Part shown: piece after piece, positions 1 through 9,874 of the stretch
How positions within the stretch are numbered: the first letter of the stretch is position 1
Layout: each line of letters begins with the position of its first letter
Assembly: GCA_025450755.1 (NCBI GenBank)
Contig: JANWLR010000064.1
Location: 1-42,879 of the forward strand
DNA length: 42,879 bases
Reading direction: 5' to 3'
From: Sphingomicrobium sp.
Lineage (GTDB): Bacteria; Pseudomonadota; Alphaproteobacteria; Sphingomonadales; Sphingomonadaceae
Notes under the pieces: generated by a model
Told to the model about the DNA's origin: nothing
Seen by the model: only the letters and a program-made list of their open reading frames with translations
The model's database searches: none
Translations under genes and position numbers: made by a program

Positions 1-953
1 AGCTGCCACTCCACCATGTCCTGCCCGGTGATCGCCTCGGTCACGGGGTGCTCAACCTGCAGCCGCGTGTTCATTTCCATGAACCAGATGCGGTCGGCGC
101 GAAGGCCCTCTGACGCATCCGCGATGAACTCGATCGTGCCGGCGTTCTCGTAGTTCACCGCCTGCGCCGCGCGCACCGCCGCGCCGCAAACCGCCTCGCG
201 CGTTTCGGCATCCATGCCGGGCGCCGGAGCTTCCTCGATCACCTTCTGGTGACGGCGCTGGAGCGAGCAGTCGCGCTCGAACAAGTGGACGACATTGCCG
301 TGGGCATCGCCGAACACCTGCACCTCGATGTGGCGCGGCATCGGCACATATTTCTCTACGAGCACGCGGTCGTCGCCGAATGCGCTCGCAGCCTCGCGCC
401 TGGCGCTGTCGAGCGCATCCTCGAACTGCGCCGCTTCGTTGACCTGGCGCATGCCCTTGCCGCCCCCACCCGCGACAGCCTTGATCAGCACCGGATAGCC
501 GATTGCATTGGCTTCCATCTTGAGCAGGTCCGGCGACTGGTCTTCACCGTGATAGCCAGGCGTCACGGGCACGCCTGCATTCGCCATCAGCTTCTTGGCC
601 GCGTCCTTAAGACCCATTGCGCGGATGCTCGCCGGCTTGGGTCCGACCCAGATCAGGCCCGCGTCGATCACTGCCTGCGCGAAGTCGGCATTCTCCGAGA
701 GAAAGCCATAGCCCGGGTGGATCGCCTCGGCCTTGCTCTCCTTTGCCGCCTCGATGATCCTGTCGCCGCGCAGGTAGGATTCCCGCGCCGGGCTCGGCCC
801 GATATGCACTGCTTCATCCGCCATGCGCACGTGCAGCGCTTTCGCGTCGGCATCTGAGTAGACGGCCACCGTTTCGATCCCGAGCCGCCGAGCGGTGCGG
901 ATTACGCGGCACGCGATCTCCCCGCGATTGGCAATGAGCAGCGACTTCATCAT
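1..953 (-). CDS. 3-methylcrotonyl-CoA carboxylase alpha subunit, partial (biotin carboxylase half)
   Basis: This is the biotin carboxylase part of an acyl-CoA carboxylase, which carboxylates biotin with ATP and bicarbonate. The 317 visible residues start [20 protein letters not shown], the typical N-terminus, and reach [14 protein letters not shown] near the window edge. The C-terminal half, with the biotin-carrier domain, lies outside the window. The start ATG (953-951) shares the bases ATGA with the stop of the small gene upstream; a second ATG follows at once (950-948). The carboxyltransferase partner lies just upstream in the same run, and isovaleryl-CoA dehydrogenase is about 6 kb away. 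This makes the methylcrotonyl-CoA (leucine breakdown) assignment better than propionyl-CoA carboxylase, but substrate choice is inferred from context. Confidence 0.9.
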   Translation of the reverse strand, partial: MMKSLLIANRGEIACRVIRTARRLGIETVAVYSDADAKALHVRMADEAVHIGPSPARESYLRGDRIIEAAKESKAEAIHPGYGFLSENADFAQAVIDAGLIWVGPKPASIRAMGLKDAAKKLMANAGVPVTPGYHGEDQSPDLLKMEANAIGYPVLIKAVAGGGGKGMRQVNEAAQFEDALDSARREAASAFGDDRVLVEKYVPMPRHIEVQVFGDAHGNVVHLFERDCSLQRRHQKVIEEAPAPGMDAETREAVCGAAVRAAQAVNYENAGTIEFIADASEGLRADRIWFMEMNTRLQVEHPVTEAITGQDMVEWQ

Positions 954-1414
954 TGCGTCGGGCAGCCGGTGATCCGCGACGAGAAGGTCAGGTTCATCGT
1001 CTTCCAGATGCCGTTCTCACGCACCATGTCGAAATGGTCGATCCCGCAATTGTAGACCTTGCCGCCGATGCGAACGACAAACGGCGCCCAGACCATCGCG
1101 GCATCACCGTCGATCTCTATTGCGGGGTCGCTAATCCTTTCCTGAAAGCCCGAGCCCGCCCGCTTCGTGAACTGCGTCCAGCTTTCCGAATGGACGCCGG
1201 TCCGGTTCGGGAGCGTCCCGGTCCCGGTCACCCGTCCATCGGGATAGACCCAACGCAGGATCTCCGCCGGGTTCCAGGTCTCGAACGAGTTGAGGAGCGC
1301 CTGAGCGGAAATGAGCACCGCCTGCTCGTCATCAGTCGGCGGTGGCAGGGCCTGGGCGTGCGGCATCCTTGTCGAAATGGTTTGAGCGGCGAGCGCCAGA
1401 AGCAGGATCAACAT
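950..1414 (-). CDS. Small exported NTF2/SnoaL-like protein inside the carboxylase operon
   Basis: A 154-residue protein with a hydrophobic N-terminal signal ([14 protein letters not shown], then an Ala/Pro-rich stretch ending near HAQALPPP). It is followed by a fold pattern like NTF2/SnoaL or DUF4440 proteins: an N-terminal helix ([13 protein letters not shown]), a basic cone region and a last strand pair ([18 protein letters not shown]). No catalytic set can be named. It starts 7 bases after the stop of the carboxylase beta gene, with GGAGA directly before the ATG, and its stop overlaps the start of the alpha gene by ATGA. It must therefore be co-transcribed and is probably translationally coupled. 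The signal peptide points to the periplasm, unlike its cytosolic neighbours. Function unknown. Confidence 0.8.
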   Translation of the reverse strand: MLILLLALAAQTISTRMPHAQALPPPTDDEQAVLISAQALLNSFETWNPAEILRWVYPDGRVTGTGTLPNRTGVHSESWTQFTKRAGSGFQERISDPAIEIDGDAAMVWAPFVVRIGGKVYNCGIDHFDMVRENGIWKTMNLTFSSRITGCPTQ

Positions 1415-1421
1415 TCTCCGA

Positions 1422-3023
1422 TCACATCCTGAACACGCCGAACTGCGGGCGATCGGGGATCGGCGCGTTCAGCGTTGCGGCGAAGGCCAGGCCAAGCACA
1501 TCGCGAGTCTGCGCGGGATCGATGATGCCGTCGTCCCACAACTGAGCGGTCGCATGCCAGGGATTGCCCTGCGCTTCATAATCTTCGCGGATCGGCCGCT
1601 TGAATGCCTCGGCCTGCTCGGGCGTCCATTTGTCGGCATCGCGATGAACGGTCGCGAGGACGCTCGCCGCCTGTTCGCCTCCCATCACGCTGATGCGGCT
1701 GTTCGGCCAGGTGAAGAGGAAGCGCGGCGAGTAGGCGCGGCCGGCCATGCCGTAATTGCCGGCGCCGAAGCTGCCGCCGATCAGCACCGTGATCTTGGGC
1801 ACGCTGGCGGTGGCGACCGCGGTCACAAGCTTGGCGCCGTGCTTGGCGATGCCCTCCGCCTCGTACTTGCCGCCGACCATGAAGCCCGAGATATTCTGCA
1901 GGAACAGGAGCGGTGTGCGGCGTTGGCATGCGAGCTCGATGAAATGCGCGCCCTTTTGTGCACTCTCCGAAAACAGGATCCCGTTATTGGCGAGGATCGC
2001 GACGGGCATTCCCCAGATGTGCGCAAATCCGCAGACGAGAGTCGATCCGTAGAGCGGCTTGAACTCGTGCAACTCCGACCCGTCGACGATTCGCGCGACC
2101 ACCTCGTGCACATCATAAGGCGCTCGGACGTCTTCAGGAATGATCCCGTAAAGCTCCTCGGCGTCGAACAAGGGCGGGCGCGGTTCGCGCAGCTCCAGCC
2201 CTGCCCCAGCCTCGGGCTGGATCGTCGAGACGATATCGCGGACGATGGTCAGTGCATGCTCGTCATTCTCGGCGAGATGGTCGACGACACCGCTTTTCTT
2301 CGAGTGGAGGTCGCCGCCGCCCAGATCCTCGGCGCTGATCTCCTCGCCCGTTGCCGCTTTCACCAGCGGCGGCCCGCCCAAGAAGATCGTACCCTGGTTG
2401 CGCACGATCACGCTCTCATCGCACATCGCAGGGACGTAGGCGCCGCCGGCGGTGCAGCTGCCCATCACGCAGGCGATCTGGGCGATGCCCTTCGAGCTCA
2501 TTTGCGCCTGGTTGAAGAAGATGCGACCGAAATGATCGCGGTCGGGGAAGACCTCCGCCTGGTGGGGCAGGTTCGCGCCGCCGCTGTCGACCAGATAGAC
2601 GCACGGCAGGCGATTCTGCTCGGCGATCTCCTGCGCTCGGAGGTGCTTCTTGACCGTCAGCGGATAGTAAGTGCCGCCTTTGACCGTCGCGTCGTTGCAA
2701 ACGATCATCACCTGGCGTCCTGAAACGCGGCCGATGCCGGCAATGACACCCGCGCCCGGAACCTCGCCCTCGTACAGGTCGCAGGCAGCAAGCTGGCCGA
2801 TCTCGAGGAACGGCGAACCTGGATCGAGCAACCGCTCGACGCGATCGCGAGGCAGAAGTTTGCCGCGCGAAAGGTGACGCTCGCGGCTTTTCTCGTTTCC
2901 GCCCTTCGCGGCCTCCGCCACATCGGCGCGCAGCTTCTCCGCCAAGGCGCGATTGTGATCGGTACGGGCGCGGAACTCATCGCTGTCCGTGACGATTTTG
3001 CTCTCGATGCGCGGTGCGCTCAT
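1422..3023 (-). CDS. 3-methylcrotonyl-CoA carboxylase beta subunit (carboxyltransferase)
   Basis: A 533-residue biotin-dependent carboxyltransferase that moves CO2 from carboxybiotin to the acyl-CoA, the usual length for bacterial MCC beta. Recognisable stretches include the N-terminal [13 protein letters not shown], the crotonase-fold region with [20 protein letters not shown], the glycine-rich [11 protein letters not shown], and in the C-terminal half [36 protein letters not shown] and [21 protein letters not shown] place the start at the ATG at 3023-3021, preceded by AAAGGCGG, rather than at the longer reading from 3167, whose extra 48 residues do not look conserved and run into the promoter region of the divergent peptidase gene. 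It heads the run beta, NTF2-like, alpha. Confidence 0.94.
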   Translation of the reverse strand: MSAPRIESKIVTDSDEFRARTDHNRALAEKLRADVAEAAKGGNEKSRERHLSRGKLLPRDRVERLLDPGSPFLEIGQLAACDLYEGEVPGAGVIAGIGRVSGRQVMIVCNDATVKGGTYYPLTVKKHLRAQEIAEQNRLPCVYLVDSGGANLPHQAEVFPDRDHFGRIFFNQAQMSSKGIAQIACVMGSCTAGGAYVPAMCDESVIVRNQGTIFLGGPPLVKAATGEEISAEDLGGGDLHSKKSGVVDHLAENDEHALTIVRDIVSTIQPEAGAGLELREPRPPLFDAEELYGIIPEDVRAPYDVHEVVARIVDGSELHEFKPLYGSTLVCGFAHIWGMPVAILANNGILFSESAQKGAHFIELACQRRTPLLFLQNISGFMVGGKYEAEGIAKHGAKLVTAVATASVPKITVLIGGSFGAGNYGMAGRAYSPRFLFTWPNSRISVMGGEQAASVLATVHRDADKWTPEQAEAFKRPIREDYEAQGNPWHATAQLWDDGIIDPAQTRDVLGLAFAATLNAPIPDRPQFGVFRM

Positions 3024-3136
3024 GCCGCCTTTATGTCCGTTAGTCGAAAAGCCGTGCCGCTCGCCTAGCGGTTGCTTGCGCCATTGCAAAGCAGCGGCTT
3101 GAGCAACTCGCGCAAACGCCTGGGAGAGGTTCACCA

Positions 3137-5211
3137 ATGAAAAAGCCGCTGCTTTTGATCTTCGCATCCGCGCTCGCTCTCAGCGCATGCCATATGACAA
3201 CCAGCCAGAATGCCGCGCAGGAGCAAAAGCAGGGCACGGGGATCGGCATCGATCCGAGCTGGATGGACAAGAGCGTCGTGCCCGGCGACGACTTCTTCAA
3301 CTAGCCGACGGAAGCTGGGTTAAGAATACGCCGATCCCCGCGGATCGTTCGCGCATCGGAGGCTTTTTCATCGCCGACCAGCAGCGCGAGAAGAACACGC
3401 GCGAGCTGTTCGACGGCATCATCAAGTCCAATCCCGCCGGCGGCACGGATGGAATGATCGCCAATTACTACAAGGCGTACCTCAATACCGACGCGATCGA
3501 TCGTGCGGGCCTCAATCCGGCAAAGGCGGATCTCGATGGAATCGCGAAGATCGCCGACAAGCACCAGCTGAGCTCCGCGATCGGCTCGACGCTGCGATCG
3601 GATACGGACCCGCTGAACGCGACCAATTTCTCGACGCAGAACCTGTTCGGAATTTTTGTGACGCAGGGCCTGGCGACGCCCGGCGAGCAATTGCCCTTTA
3701 TCATGCAGGGCGGCCTGGGGTTGCCAGACGCCCAATATTATCTGTCGGGCGACTCCAAGATGGCGGACATGCGCAACAAATATAAGATTTATGTCCAGAC
3801 CATATTGCAGGATGCGAGCTATCCCGATCCGCAGGGCGCTGCGGGCCGCATCATGGACCTCGAGACCAAGATCGCGAAGGCACATGAGCCGCGCGAGCAG
3901 AGCGAAGATTTCAAATATGGTGCGCAAGTGTGGACACGCCAGCAACTCGAGCAAAAGGCGCCGGGAATCGACTGGGCAGCGTTGCTCGGCGCTGCCGGCC
4001 TCGGCAGCGTGCAGAAGTTCGACGCTTATCATTTCGCCGCGATTCCCAAGCTTTCGGCGCTGGTCGCTTCCGAGCCGCTTCAGAACTGGAAGGACTGGCT
4101 CGCCTTCCACACGATCAACCAGCAGGCAAATGTGCTGCCCAAGCCGTTCCGCGATGCGAGCTTCGCTTTCTACGGGACGACTCTGTCGGGCACTCCAAAG
4201 CAGCGTCCGCGAGATGCGCTGGCGCTAAACGCGACCAGCGCCGCACTGCAGGACGCCGTCGGCAAGGCCTATGTCGACAAATATTTCCCGGCCTCGTCAA
4301 AGGCGCAGATCGAGCAGATGGTGACGAACCTCAAGGCCGCCTTCTCGCGGCGGGTGAAGGCGATCAGCTGGATGAGCCCCTCGACCAAGCAGGAAGCGCT
4401 GAAGAAGGTCGAAAGCATCGTCGTCGGCGTCGGTTACCCGGACAGCTGGCGCGATTATTCCGGCCTGACCGTCACTGGCGACAATGCCTACAATAACCAG
4501 AAGAATACGTCGTTGTGGGAATATCGGCACCAGATCGCGAAGATCGGCAAGCCGATGGATCGCCACGAATGGTGGATGCCGCCGCAGCTGGTGAACGCGG
4601 TAAACCTGCCGGTCCAGAATGCACTCAACTTCCCAGCTGCAATCCTGGTGAAGCCGTTCTTCGACCCAAATGCCGACGCGGCGTTCAACTATGGCGCGAT
4701 CGGAGCGACGATCGGGCACGAAATCAGCCACAGCTTCGACACCGGAGGCGCCCTGTTCGACGCGCAGGGAGCGATGCGCAACTGGTGGACTCCCGCCGAC
4801 TTCAAGAACTTCCAGGCGCAGGCCGACGCGCTCGCCAACCAGTTCGATCAATATGAGGCGCTTCCCGGACTGCACGTCAACGGCAAGCTGACGCTCAACG
4901 AGAATATTGCGGACGTCGCCGGCCTCGGTGCCGCATATGAAGCATATAAAGCGTCGCTGAACGGCAAGCCGGCGCCGGTGATCAACGGCCTGACAGGCGA
5001 CCAGCGCTTCTTCCTTGCTTATGCGCAGTCATGGGCGGTGAAGTCGCGGCCGGAAATCCTCCGCCAGATCGTGCTGACGAACGGCCACGCGCCCGAGCAA
5101 TTCAGGGCGCAAACGGTGCGCAACATCGATTCATGGTACCCGGCGTTCAACGTCAAGCCGGGGCAGAAGCTCTATCTTCCACCGGACAAGCGCGTGAAGA
5201 TCTGGGGGTAA
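3137..5211 (+). pseudogene. M13-family zinc metallopeptidase lipoprotein (neprilysin/PepO type), broken by a one-base frameshift
   Basis: Two frames together encode one M13 endopeptidase of about 691 residues. The first frame starts at ATG 3137 after GGGAGAGG and gives a lipoprotein signal ([18 protein letters not shown], lipobox LSAC, Cys18), then the conserved PGDDFFN, and stops at TAG 3302-3304. The second frame takes over at 3304 with ADGSWVKNTPIPADRS, exactly the next conserved segment, and runs to 5211. One base is missing where TAT GCC would be expected. The rest is intact: zinc motif HEISH at 4717-4731, ENIAD at 4900-4914 and a typical C-terminus (NIDSWYPAFNVKPGQKLYLP). It is either a recent pseudogene or a sequencing/assembly error. 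If intact it would be an outer-membrane-anchored or periplasmic oligopeptidase. Confidence 0.85.
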
Positions 5212-5320
5212 GGAGCTTCGCGTCAACCTCCCGAAACCAGGGGCGGAGCGGCTGCTAGCCAACAGCAGTAGCCGCCGCTATCCGCCCGCAATCTCGTTTA
5301 GCAAAGCATGCGGAGTATCT

Positions 5321-5548
5321 ATGTTGCGACCAGCGTTGATCGGATTATTCGTCTTTTGCGCGGCGGCGTGCACGACCGCGCCCAGTGCCCCCAAGACCGT
5401 ATCGGAAGCTTCTTCGGATCCTGCCCAGCGAGCATCATCGCCCGAAGAGCAGAAAATCTGCCGTGACATGAGCACCACCGGGTCCTACGGTTCACGACAC
5501 GTGTGCCACACCAAGGCGCAGTGGGATAAGATCGACGCGTTGAGCTGA
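5321..5548 (+). CDS. Small lipoprotein with a Cys-pair TGS-type motif
   Basis: A 75-residue protein with a lipoprotein signal (MLRPALIGLFVFCAAAC, lipobox CAAAC), a Ser/Ala/Pro linker and a compact C-terminal motif ICRDMSTTGSYGSRHVCHTKAQW. That motif is two cysteines flanking Thr-Gly-Ser and a basic residue, followed by a Trp. I recall this pattern in many short sphingomonad proteins of unknown function. A GGAG lies 8 bases before the ATG. It sits 109 bases after the peptidase gene and 73 bases before the DUF1326 gene on the same strand. Probably a periplasmic or outer-membrane lipoprotein with one disulphide; no function assigned. Confidence 0.75.
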   Translation: MLRPALIGLFVFCAAACTTAPSAPKTVSEASSDPAQRASSPEEQKICRDMSTTGSYGSRHVCHTKAQWDKIDALS

Positions 5549-5621
5549 GGCTCGGCGCAGTCGCGACTGCACATCCTTCAAGACGGGTGCTATGGAAGCC
5601 TCCAAAGCGGGAGGCTGATCG

Positions 5622-6257
5622 ATGACCTATTGGGAGTTCAAGGGCCGGGAGCTCGTCAACTGCACGTGCGAATATGGCTGCAATTGCCAGTTCAATGCCC
5701 TTCCCGACAAAGGCCATTGCCATGCGGTCGCCGCGATCCAGATCGATGAGGGCAGGCACGGCGACACGAGCCTCGACGGACTGGTCATTACCGCATTGTT
5801 CAAATGGCCAGGTGCGGTCCACGAAGGTCATGGCGAGGCGCTCGCCTTTATCGACAAGCGCGCCAACGATGCCCAGCGTGAAGCGCTGCTCAAGATCATG
5901 ACCGGCCAGGACACCGACCCGTTCGCGACCGTGTTCGCCGTGTTCGCATCGACAATCGAAACCATGCACGAGCCGGTGGTCACCGATATTGATTTCGAAG
6001 TGGACGTTGAGGAGCGCCGCGGTCGGCTCAACATCCCTGGCTATGTCGAGATGAAGGGCGAACCCATCCGAAACAAGGTGACAGGCAAAGAGTCGCGGGC
6101 GCAGATTCGTCTCCCCGACGGGTTCGAATATGAGGTTGCCGAGGTCGGCAGCGGCACGAGCCGGACGACCGGCGGGCCGATGGAGATCGAAATCACGGAG
6201 AAATACGCACAGTTGGCGAACCTCCATCTTTCGACTCACGGTGTCGTCCGCTCCTGA
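5622..6257 (+). CDS. DUF1326 domain protein
   Basis: A 211-residue protein of the DUF1326 family. The N-terminus carries the family hallmark, a dense cysteine motif (NCTCEYGCNCQF: Cys14, 16, 20, 22) followed by GHCHA (Cys33 between two His), which looks like a soft-metal site. The central part holds DGLVITALFKWPGAVHEGHGEAL and the C-terminal half PVVTDIDFEVDVEERRGRLNIPG, consistent with a beta-rich fold. There is no signal peptide, so it is cytosolic or attached to its membrane partner. GGGAGG precedes the ATG. The DUF2182 membrane gene follows 13 bases later (or overlaps it if a GTG at 6241 is used), the usual pairing of the two families. Metal binding is inferred, not known. Confidence 0.88.
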   Translation: MTYWEFKGRELVNCTCEYGCNCQFNALPDKGHCHAVAAIQIDEGRHGDTSLDGLVITALFKWPGAVHEGHGEALAFIDKRANDAQREALLKIMTGQDTDPFATVFAVFASTIETMHEPVVTDIDFEVDVEERRGRLNIPGYVEMKGEPIRNKVTGKESRAQIRLPDGFEYEVAEVGSGTSRTTGGPMEIEITEKYAQLANLHLSTHGVVRS

Positions 6258-6270
6258 CCTGACTGGACGA

Positions 6271-6969
6271 ATGCTGCGACATCAGCGGCTGGCCGTCTGC
6301 GGCGGCTTGGCGCTGCTTGTCCTCATCAGCTGGTGGTCCGTGATAAAGGGTGCAAACGGCCGGATGGACGCCATGAGCACTCCGCCGTTCGGAATAACGG
6401 TGCTGATGTGGTGGCTGATGATGGTGGCGATGATGCTTCCGTCGGCGAGCCCGGCCATTCTGCTGTACGGCAAGGTCCGAGCGATCCGCAGCGGGGATTC
6501 TGAAATCGCAAGCACCTGGGTCTTCCTTGCCGGCTATCTCGCCACCTGGCTGATATTCTCGATTGCGGCCGCGCTTGCCCAGCTGCTGCTGACCGGGCCT
6601 TCGATGGCGCTCGGCAGCCGCGATGAGCAAGGCGCGCTTCTAATTGCGGCCGGAGCGTATCAGCTCTCACCCCTCAAATCGGCCTGCATGCGCGAGTGCC
6701 GCTCGCCTGCGCAGTTCATCAGCCGCCACTGGCAACCCGGGTGGAGCGGTGCCGTCCAGCTGGGGGTGAGGCACGGGGTCTATTGCCTCGGCTGCTGCTG
6801 GATGCTGATGGCATTGCTGTTCGTCGGCGGAATCATGAACCTGCTGTGGGTCGTCGGGCTGACGCTGATCGTGGCGATCGAAAAGCTCGCTTCGCGCGGA
6901 GCACGAATCGGAAAAATAGCAGGCGTCGGCCTTGTCGTGTGGGGCTTGGCGAAGCTCTTTGGCTTTTAG
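6271..6969 (+). CDS. DUF2182 multi-pass membrane protein (predicted metal-binding)
   Basis: A 232-residue integral membrane protein of the DUF2182 family with about six hydrophobic segments. Family signatures are visible: [22 protein letters not shown] near residue 45 and [20 protein letters not shown] plus GGIMNLLWV in the C-terminal half, rich in Met and Cys. I chose the ATG at 6271; a GTG at 6241 in the same frame would overlap the DUF1326 gene by 17 bases and is possible. Its stop shares TTAG (6966-6969) with the stop of the convergent isovaleryl-CoA dehydrogenase gene. With DUF1326 it forms a two-gene unit that plausibly handles a metal at the inner membrane; the reaction is unknown. Confidence 0.88.
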   Translation: MLRHQRLAVCGGLALLVLISWWSVIKGANGRMDAMSTPPFGITVLMWWLMMVAMMLPSASPAILLYGKVRAIRSGDSEIASTWVFLAGYLATWLIFSIAAALAQLLLTGPSMALGSRDEQGALLIAAGAYQLSPLKSACMRECRSPAQFISRHWQPGWSGAVQLGVRHGVYCLGCCWMLMALLFVGGIMNLLWVVGLTLIVAIEKLASRGARIGKIAGVGLVVWGLAKLFGF

Positions 6970-8117
6970 GCGCCGATCAGCTCGCGGCCGATCAACATTC
7001 GGCGGATCTCGTTAGTGCCGGCGCCGATGTCGAGCAGCTTTGCGTCGCGATAATAGCGTTCGACCGGCCAGTCCTTGGTGTAGCCCGCGCCGCCGAGCGC
7101 CTGGACCGCTTCGTTGGCGACCTTCACGGCATTCTCGGACGCGAGCAGGATCGCGCCGGCGGCGTCGTAACGGGTCGTCTTGCCCTCGTCGCAGGCCTTG
7201 GCGACCTGGTAGACATATGCCCGGGCGCTGTTCAGCGCGACGTACATGTCCGCGACCTTGGCCTGCATCAGCTGGAACGAGCCGATCGCTTTCCCGAACT
7301 GCTTTCGCTCGCGGACATAGGGCAGGACCACGTCGAGACAGGCCTGCATGATGCCAATCTGCATTCCGGCGAGGATCGTGCGTTCGTAGTCGAGGCCGCT
7401 CATCAGCACTTCGACGCCCTTATTCTCCTCGCCGAGGATGTTTTCGGGCGCGACGAAGCAATCGTCGAACACCAGCTCGGCGGTCGGTGAGCCGCGGATT
7501 CCGAGCTTGTCGACCTTCTGCCCGACCGAGAAGCCTTCCATGTTCTTCTCGATCATGAAGGCGGTGATTCCGCGGCTGCCCTCGCCCGTCTTGGCGTAGA
7601 CGACGAGCGTGTCGGCTTCCGAGCCGTTGGTGATCCAGAACTTGGTGCCGTTGAGGCGATAACCGTTGCCGCTGCGTTCGGCCTTGAGCTTCATTCCGAC
7701 GACATCGCTGCCCGCACTGGATTCGCTCATCGCAAGCGCACCGACATGTTCGCCGCTGATCAGCTTGGGAAGATATTTGCGCTTCTGCTCCGGGTTCGCC
7801 CAGCGGCGGATCTGGTTGATGCACAGGTTGGAATGTGCGCCGTAGCTGAGGCCGACGGAAGCGGAGGCACGCGCAACCTCCTCCTGCGCGACGACATGCT
7901 CGAGGTAGCCAAGGCCAAGACCGCCATCTTCCTCCTCGACCGTAATTCCGTGGAGGCCGAGCTCGCCCATTTGCGGCCATAGGTGGCGCGGGAATTCGTC
8001 TTTCTCGTCGATTTCGGCCGCGATGGGCGCGATCTTGTCGTCGGCGAAGCGCTTCGTCGTTTCGCGGATCGTATCGGCCATCTCGCCGAGCTGAAAATCG
8101 AGTCCGGGCTCGGACAT
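6966..8117 (-). CDS. ivd: Isovaleryl-CoA dehydrogenase
   Basis: A 383-residue flavin-dependent acyl-CoA dehydrogenase that oxidises isovaleryl-CoA to 3-methylcrotonyl-CoA, the step before the carboxylase at the left of the window. The FAD/substrate motifs [16 protein letters not shown] and [18 protein letters not shown] are present, as is the C-terminal [25 protein letters not shown]-type segment. The catalytic base fits Glu245 in [14 protein letters not shown], the position used by isovaleryl-CoA dehydrogenases rather than the C-terminal Glu of short-chain enzymes, which supports the substrate call. The start is an ATG at 8117-8115. The gene is divergent from the thiolase gene (104 bases apart), so both may share a control region. 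Confidence 0.93.
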   Translation of the reverse strand: MSEPGLDFQLGEMADTIRETTKRFADDKIAPIAAEIDEKDEFPRHLWPQMGELGLHGITVEEEDGGLGLGYLEHVVAQEEVARASASVGLSYGAHSNLCINQIRRWANPEQKRKYLPKLISGEHVGALAMSESSAGSDVVGMKLKAERSGNGYRLNGTKFWITNGSEADTLVVYAKTGEGSRGITAFMIEKNMEGFSVGQKVDKLGIRGSPTAELVFDDCFVAPENILGEENKGVEVLMSGLDYERTILAGMQIGIMQACLDVVLPYVRERKQFGKAIGSFQLMQAKVADMYVALNSARAYVYQVAKACDEGKTTRYDAAGAILLASENAVKVANEAVQALGGAGYTKDWPVERYYRDAKLLDIGAGTNEIRRMLIGRELIGA

Positions 8118-8221
8118 GTCGTGTCTCCTGTCGCGAGGGCCGCTAGCAGAGCCGCGAGCGTTTGAACAACCGGGCCGGCAGCCTTATGTGCACTGCAGCA
8201 ATTCGACTCCGGAGCATCCAC

Positions 8222-9415
8222 ATGGCCACGAACCCCGCCGACCCGATCGTCATCCTCTCCTACGCACGCACGCCGATGGGCAGCTTCCAGGGCGCACTGT
8301 CGCCGCTCAGCGCGACCCAGCTTGGCGCGACAGCGGTCAAGGCGGCGGTCGATCGCGCCGGCATTCGTGGCGAACAGGTCGACAAGGTGTTCATGGGCAA
8401 CGTGCTCTCGGCCGGGCTGGGCCAGGCTCCTGCCCGCCAGGCGGCGCTTGGCGCTGGCCTTCCGAAATCGGCCGAGGCGGTGACAATTAACAAGGTCTGC
8501 GGCTCGGGAATGCAGGCGGCGATCTTTGCGCACGACATGCTCGACGCGGGTTCGGCCGACTTGATCGTCGCGGGCGGCATGGAGAGCATGACCAATGCGC
8601 CATATTTGTCGAAGAAGTACCGATCGGGCGCGCGCATCGGCCACGACACCGTCTACGACCATATGATGCTCGATGGCCTCGAGGACGCCTATGAGCCGGG
8701 CCGGGCGATGGGCACCTTCGCCGAGGACGCGGCGCGCGAATATCAGTTCACGCGCGAGCAGCAGGACGAGTTCGCGATCGAGAGCCTTCGCCGCGCGAAC
8801 GACGCGATTACCAGCGGTAGGTTCGATAAGGAGATCGTCCCCGTGACGGTCGCCACCCGCAAGGGCGACGTGACGGTCGACCGTGACGAGCAGCCGGGCA
8901 AGGGCAATCCGGAGAAGATTCCGCAACTAAGGGCAGCGTTCGCCAAGGATGGCACGATCACCGCAGCGACGTCATCCTCGATCAGCGACGGCGCGGCTGC
9001 GCTGGTGCTGACGCGCCAAAGCGTCGCCGATGAGCTCGGGAAGCAGCCGATCGCGCGAGTCGTCGCGCATGCTGCAGCAGCGCTGGCCCCGGAGAAATTC
9101 ACCTCGGCTCCGGTTCCGGCGATCGAGAAGGTTCTGAAGAAGGCAGGCTGGAGCGTCGACGACGTCGACCTGTGGGAAGTCAACGAGGCCTTCGCCTGCG
9201 TCGCGATGATCGCGATGCGCGACATCGGAATCCCGCACGAGAAGATCAACGTGAACGGCGGCGCGACCGCGCTCGGACATCCGATCGGCGCCAGCGGCGC
9301 CCGGATCGTCACGACGCTGATTGCGGCGCTCCAGGACCGCGGCTTGAAGCGCGGCGTTGCGTCGCTCTGCATCGGCGGCGGCGAAGCGACCGCGATGGCG
9401 GTCGAACTGGTCTAG
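8222..9415 (+). CDS. Acetyl-CoA C-acyltransferase / acetoacetyl-CoA thiolase
   Basis: A 397-residue thiolase. The nucleophile is Cys93 in NKVCGSGMQA; the second active-site cluster is the NVNGGATALGHPIGASGAR segment (His353) and Cys383 in SLCIGGGEATAM. NEAFA is also present. I set the start at ATG 8222 (MATNPADPIVILSYARTP) because this gives the standard thiolase N-terminus and length; an upstream ATG at 8162 would add 20 unconserved residues. Near the leucine genes it most likely cleaves acetoacetyl-CoA to two acetyl-CoA, but biosynthetic or longer-chain thiolases look alike at this level. Confidence 0.92.
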   Translation: MATNPADPIVILSYARTPMGSFQGALSPLSATQLGATAVKAAVDRAGIRGEQVDKVFMGNVLSAGLGQAPARQAALGAGLPKSAEAVTINKVCGSGMQAAIFAHDMLDAGSADLIVAGGMESMTNAPYLSKKYRSGARIGHDTVYDHMMLDGLEDAYEPGRAMGTFAEDAAREYQFTREQQDEFAIESLRRANDAITSGRFDKEIVPVTVATRKGDVTVDRDEQPGKGNPEKIPQLRAAFAKDGTITAATSSSISDGAAALVLTRQSVADELGKQPIARVVAHAAAALAPEKFTSAPVPAIEKVLKKAGWSVDDVDLWEVNEAFACVAMIAMRDIGIPHEKINVNGGATALGHPIGASGARIVTTLIAALQDRGLKRGVASLCIGGGEATAMAVELV

Positions 9416-9486
9416 TCTTCGGACTCGCCGCTGTGGTGCGCTGGTGGTAAGGGCTGCTCCACTCTCAAACAGAGGGGAGAAAGCCG

Positions 9487-9867
9487 ATGCGTCTGACCAT
9501 CTGCATTACTGCCGCGCTCGTGATTGGCGCCAGCCCGAGCGTGCTAGCCGCCAAGGCCGCGCCTTTCGAGATCAAGAGCACCAGCTGGAGCTTCGTCGAT
9601 CACGGCAAGAGGGTCCATGAGACAATCGACGGCGATGGCAATTACATCGAAAATGCCGTCAGCGGGAAGCATATCGATCATGGCACCGGGGTGATGAAGG
9701 ACACCAAGGCCTGCTTCACCAGCGCCATGACCAAGGAAGGCGAGGTCTGTTGGACGACGCCCAAGAGCGCAGTCAAGGTCGGCCATTCCTTCGTTACCAA
9801 GAGCGACAAGGGTCGTAAGCTGAAGGTCACGCGCATCGCCTTTACCAAGCTGGAGATGCCGAAGTAG
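9487..9867 (+). CDS. Small exported protein of unknown function
   Basis: A 126-residue protein with a signal peptide (MRLTICITAALVIGASPSVLAA, likely cut near VLA-AKA). The mature part is short and polar, starts with FEIKSTSWSFVDHGKRVHETIDGDGNYIENA, has two cysteines (CFTSAM, VCWTT) that could form one disulphide, and ends in a Lys-rich beta pattern. The strand pattern and DGDGNYI loop resemble small periplasmic proteins common in sphingomonads, but I cannot name a family. GGGGAG precedes the ATG. It converges on the RidA gene with 7 bases between the stops. Confidence 0.72.
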   Translation: MRLTICITAALVIGASPSVLAAKAAPFEIKSTSWSFVDHGKRVHETIDGDGNYIENAVSGKHIDHGTGVMKDTKACFTSAMTKEGEVCWTTPKSAVKVGHSFVTKSDKGRKLKVTRIAFTKLEMPK

Positions 9868-9874
9868 GTTCGCG

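Noticed and set aside
249-2723. Long open frames on the plus strand opposite the carboxylase genes (249-857, 953-1432, 1554-2723)
   Set aside because: They mirror the codon structure of the strongly conserved minus-strand genes, a common result in high-GC DNA, and have no recognisable domain.
3301-4110. Minus-strand frame opposite the M13 gene
   Set aside because: It mirrors the coding frame of the peptidase and shows no domain.
5248-5275. GC-rich inverted repeat after the M13 gene as a terminator
   Set aside because: The stem has a bulge and no T run follows.
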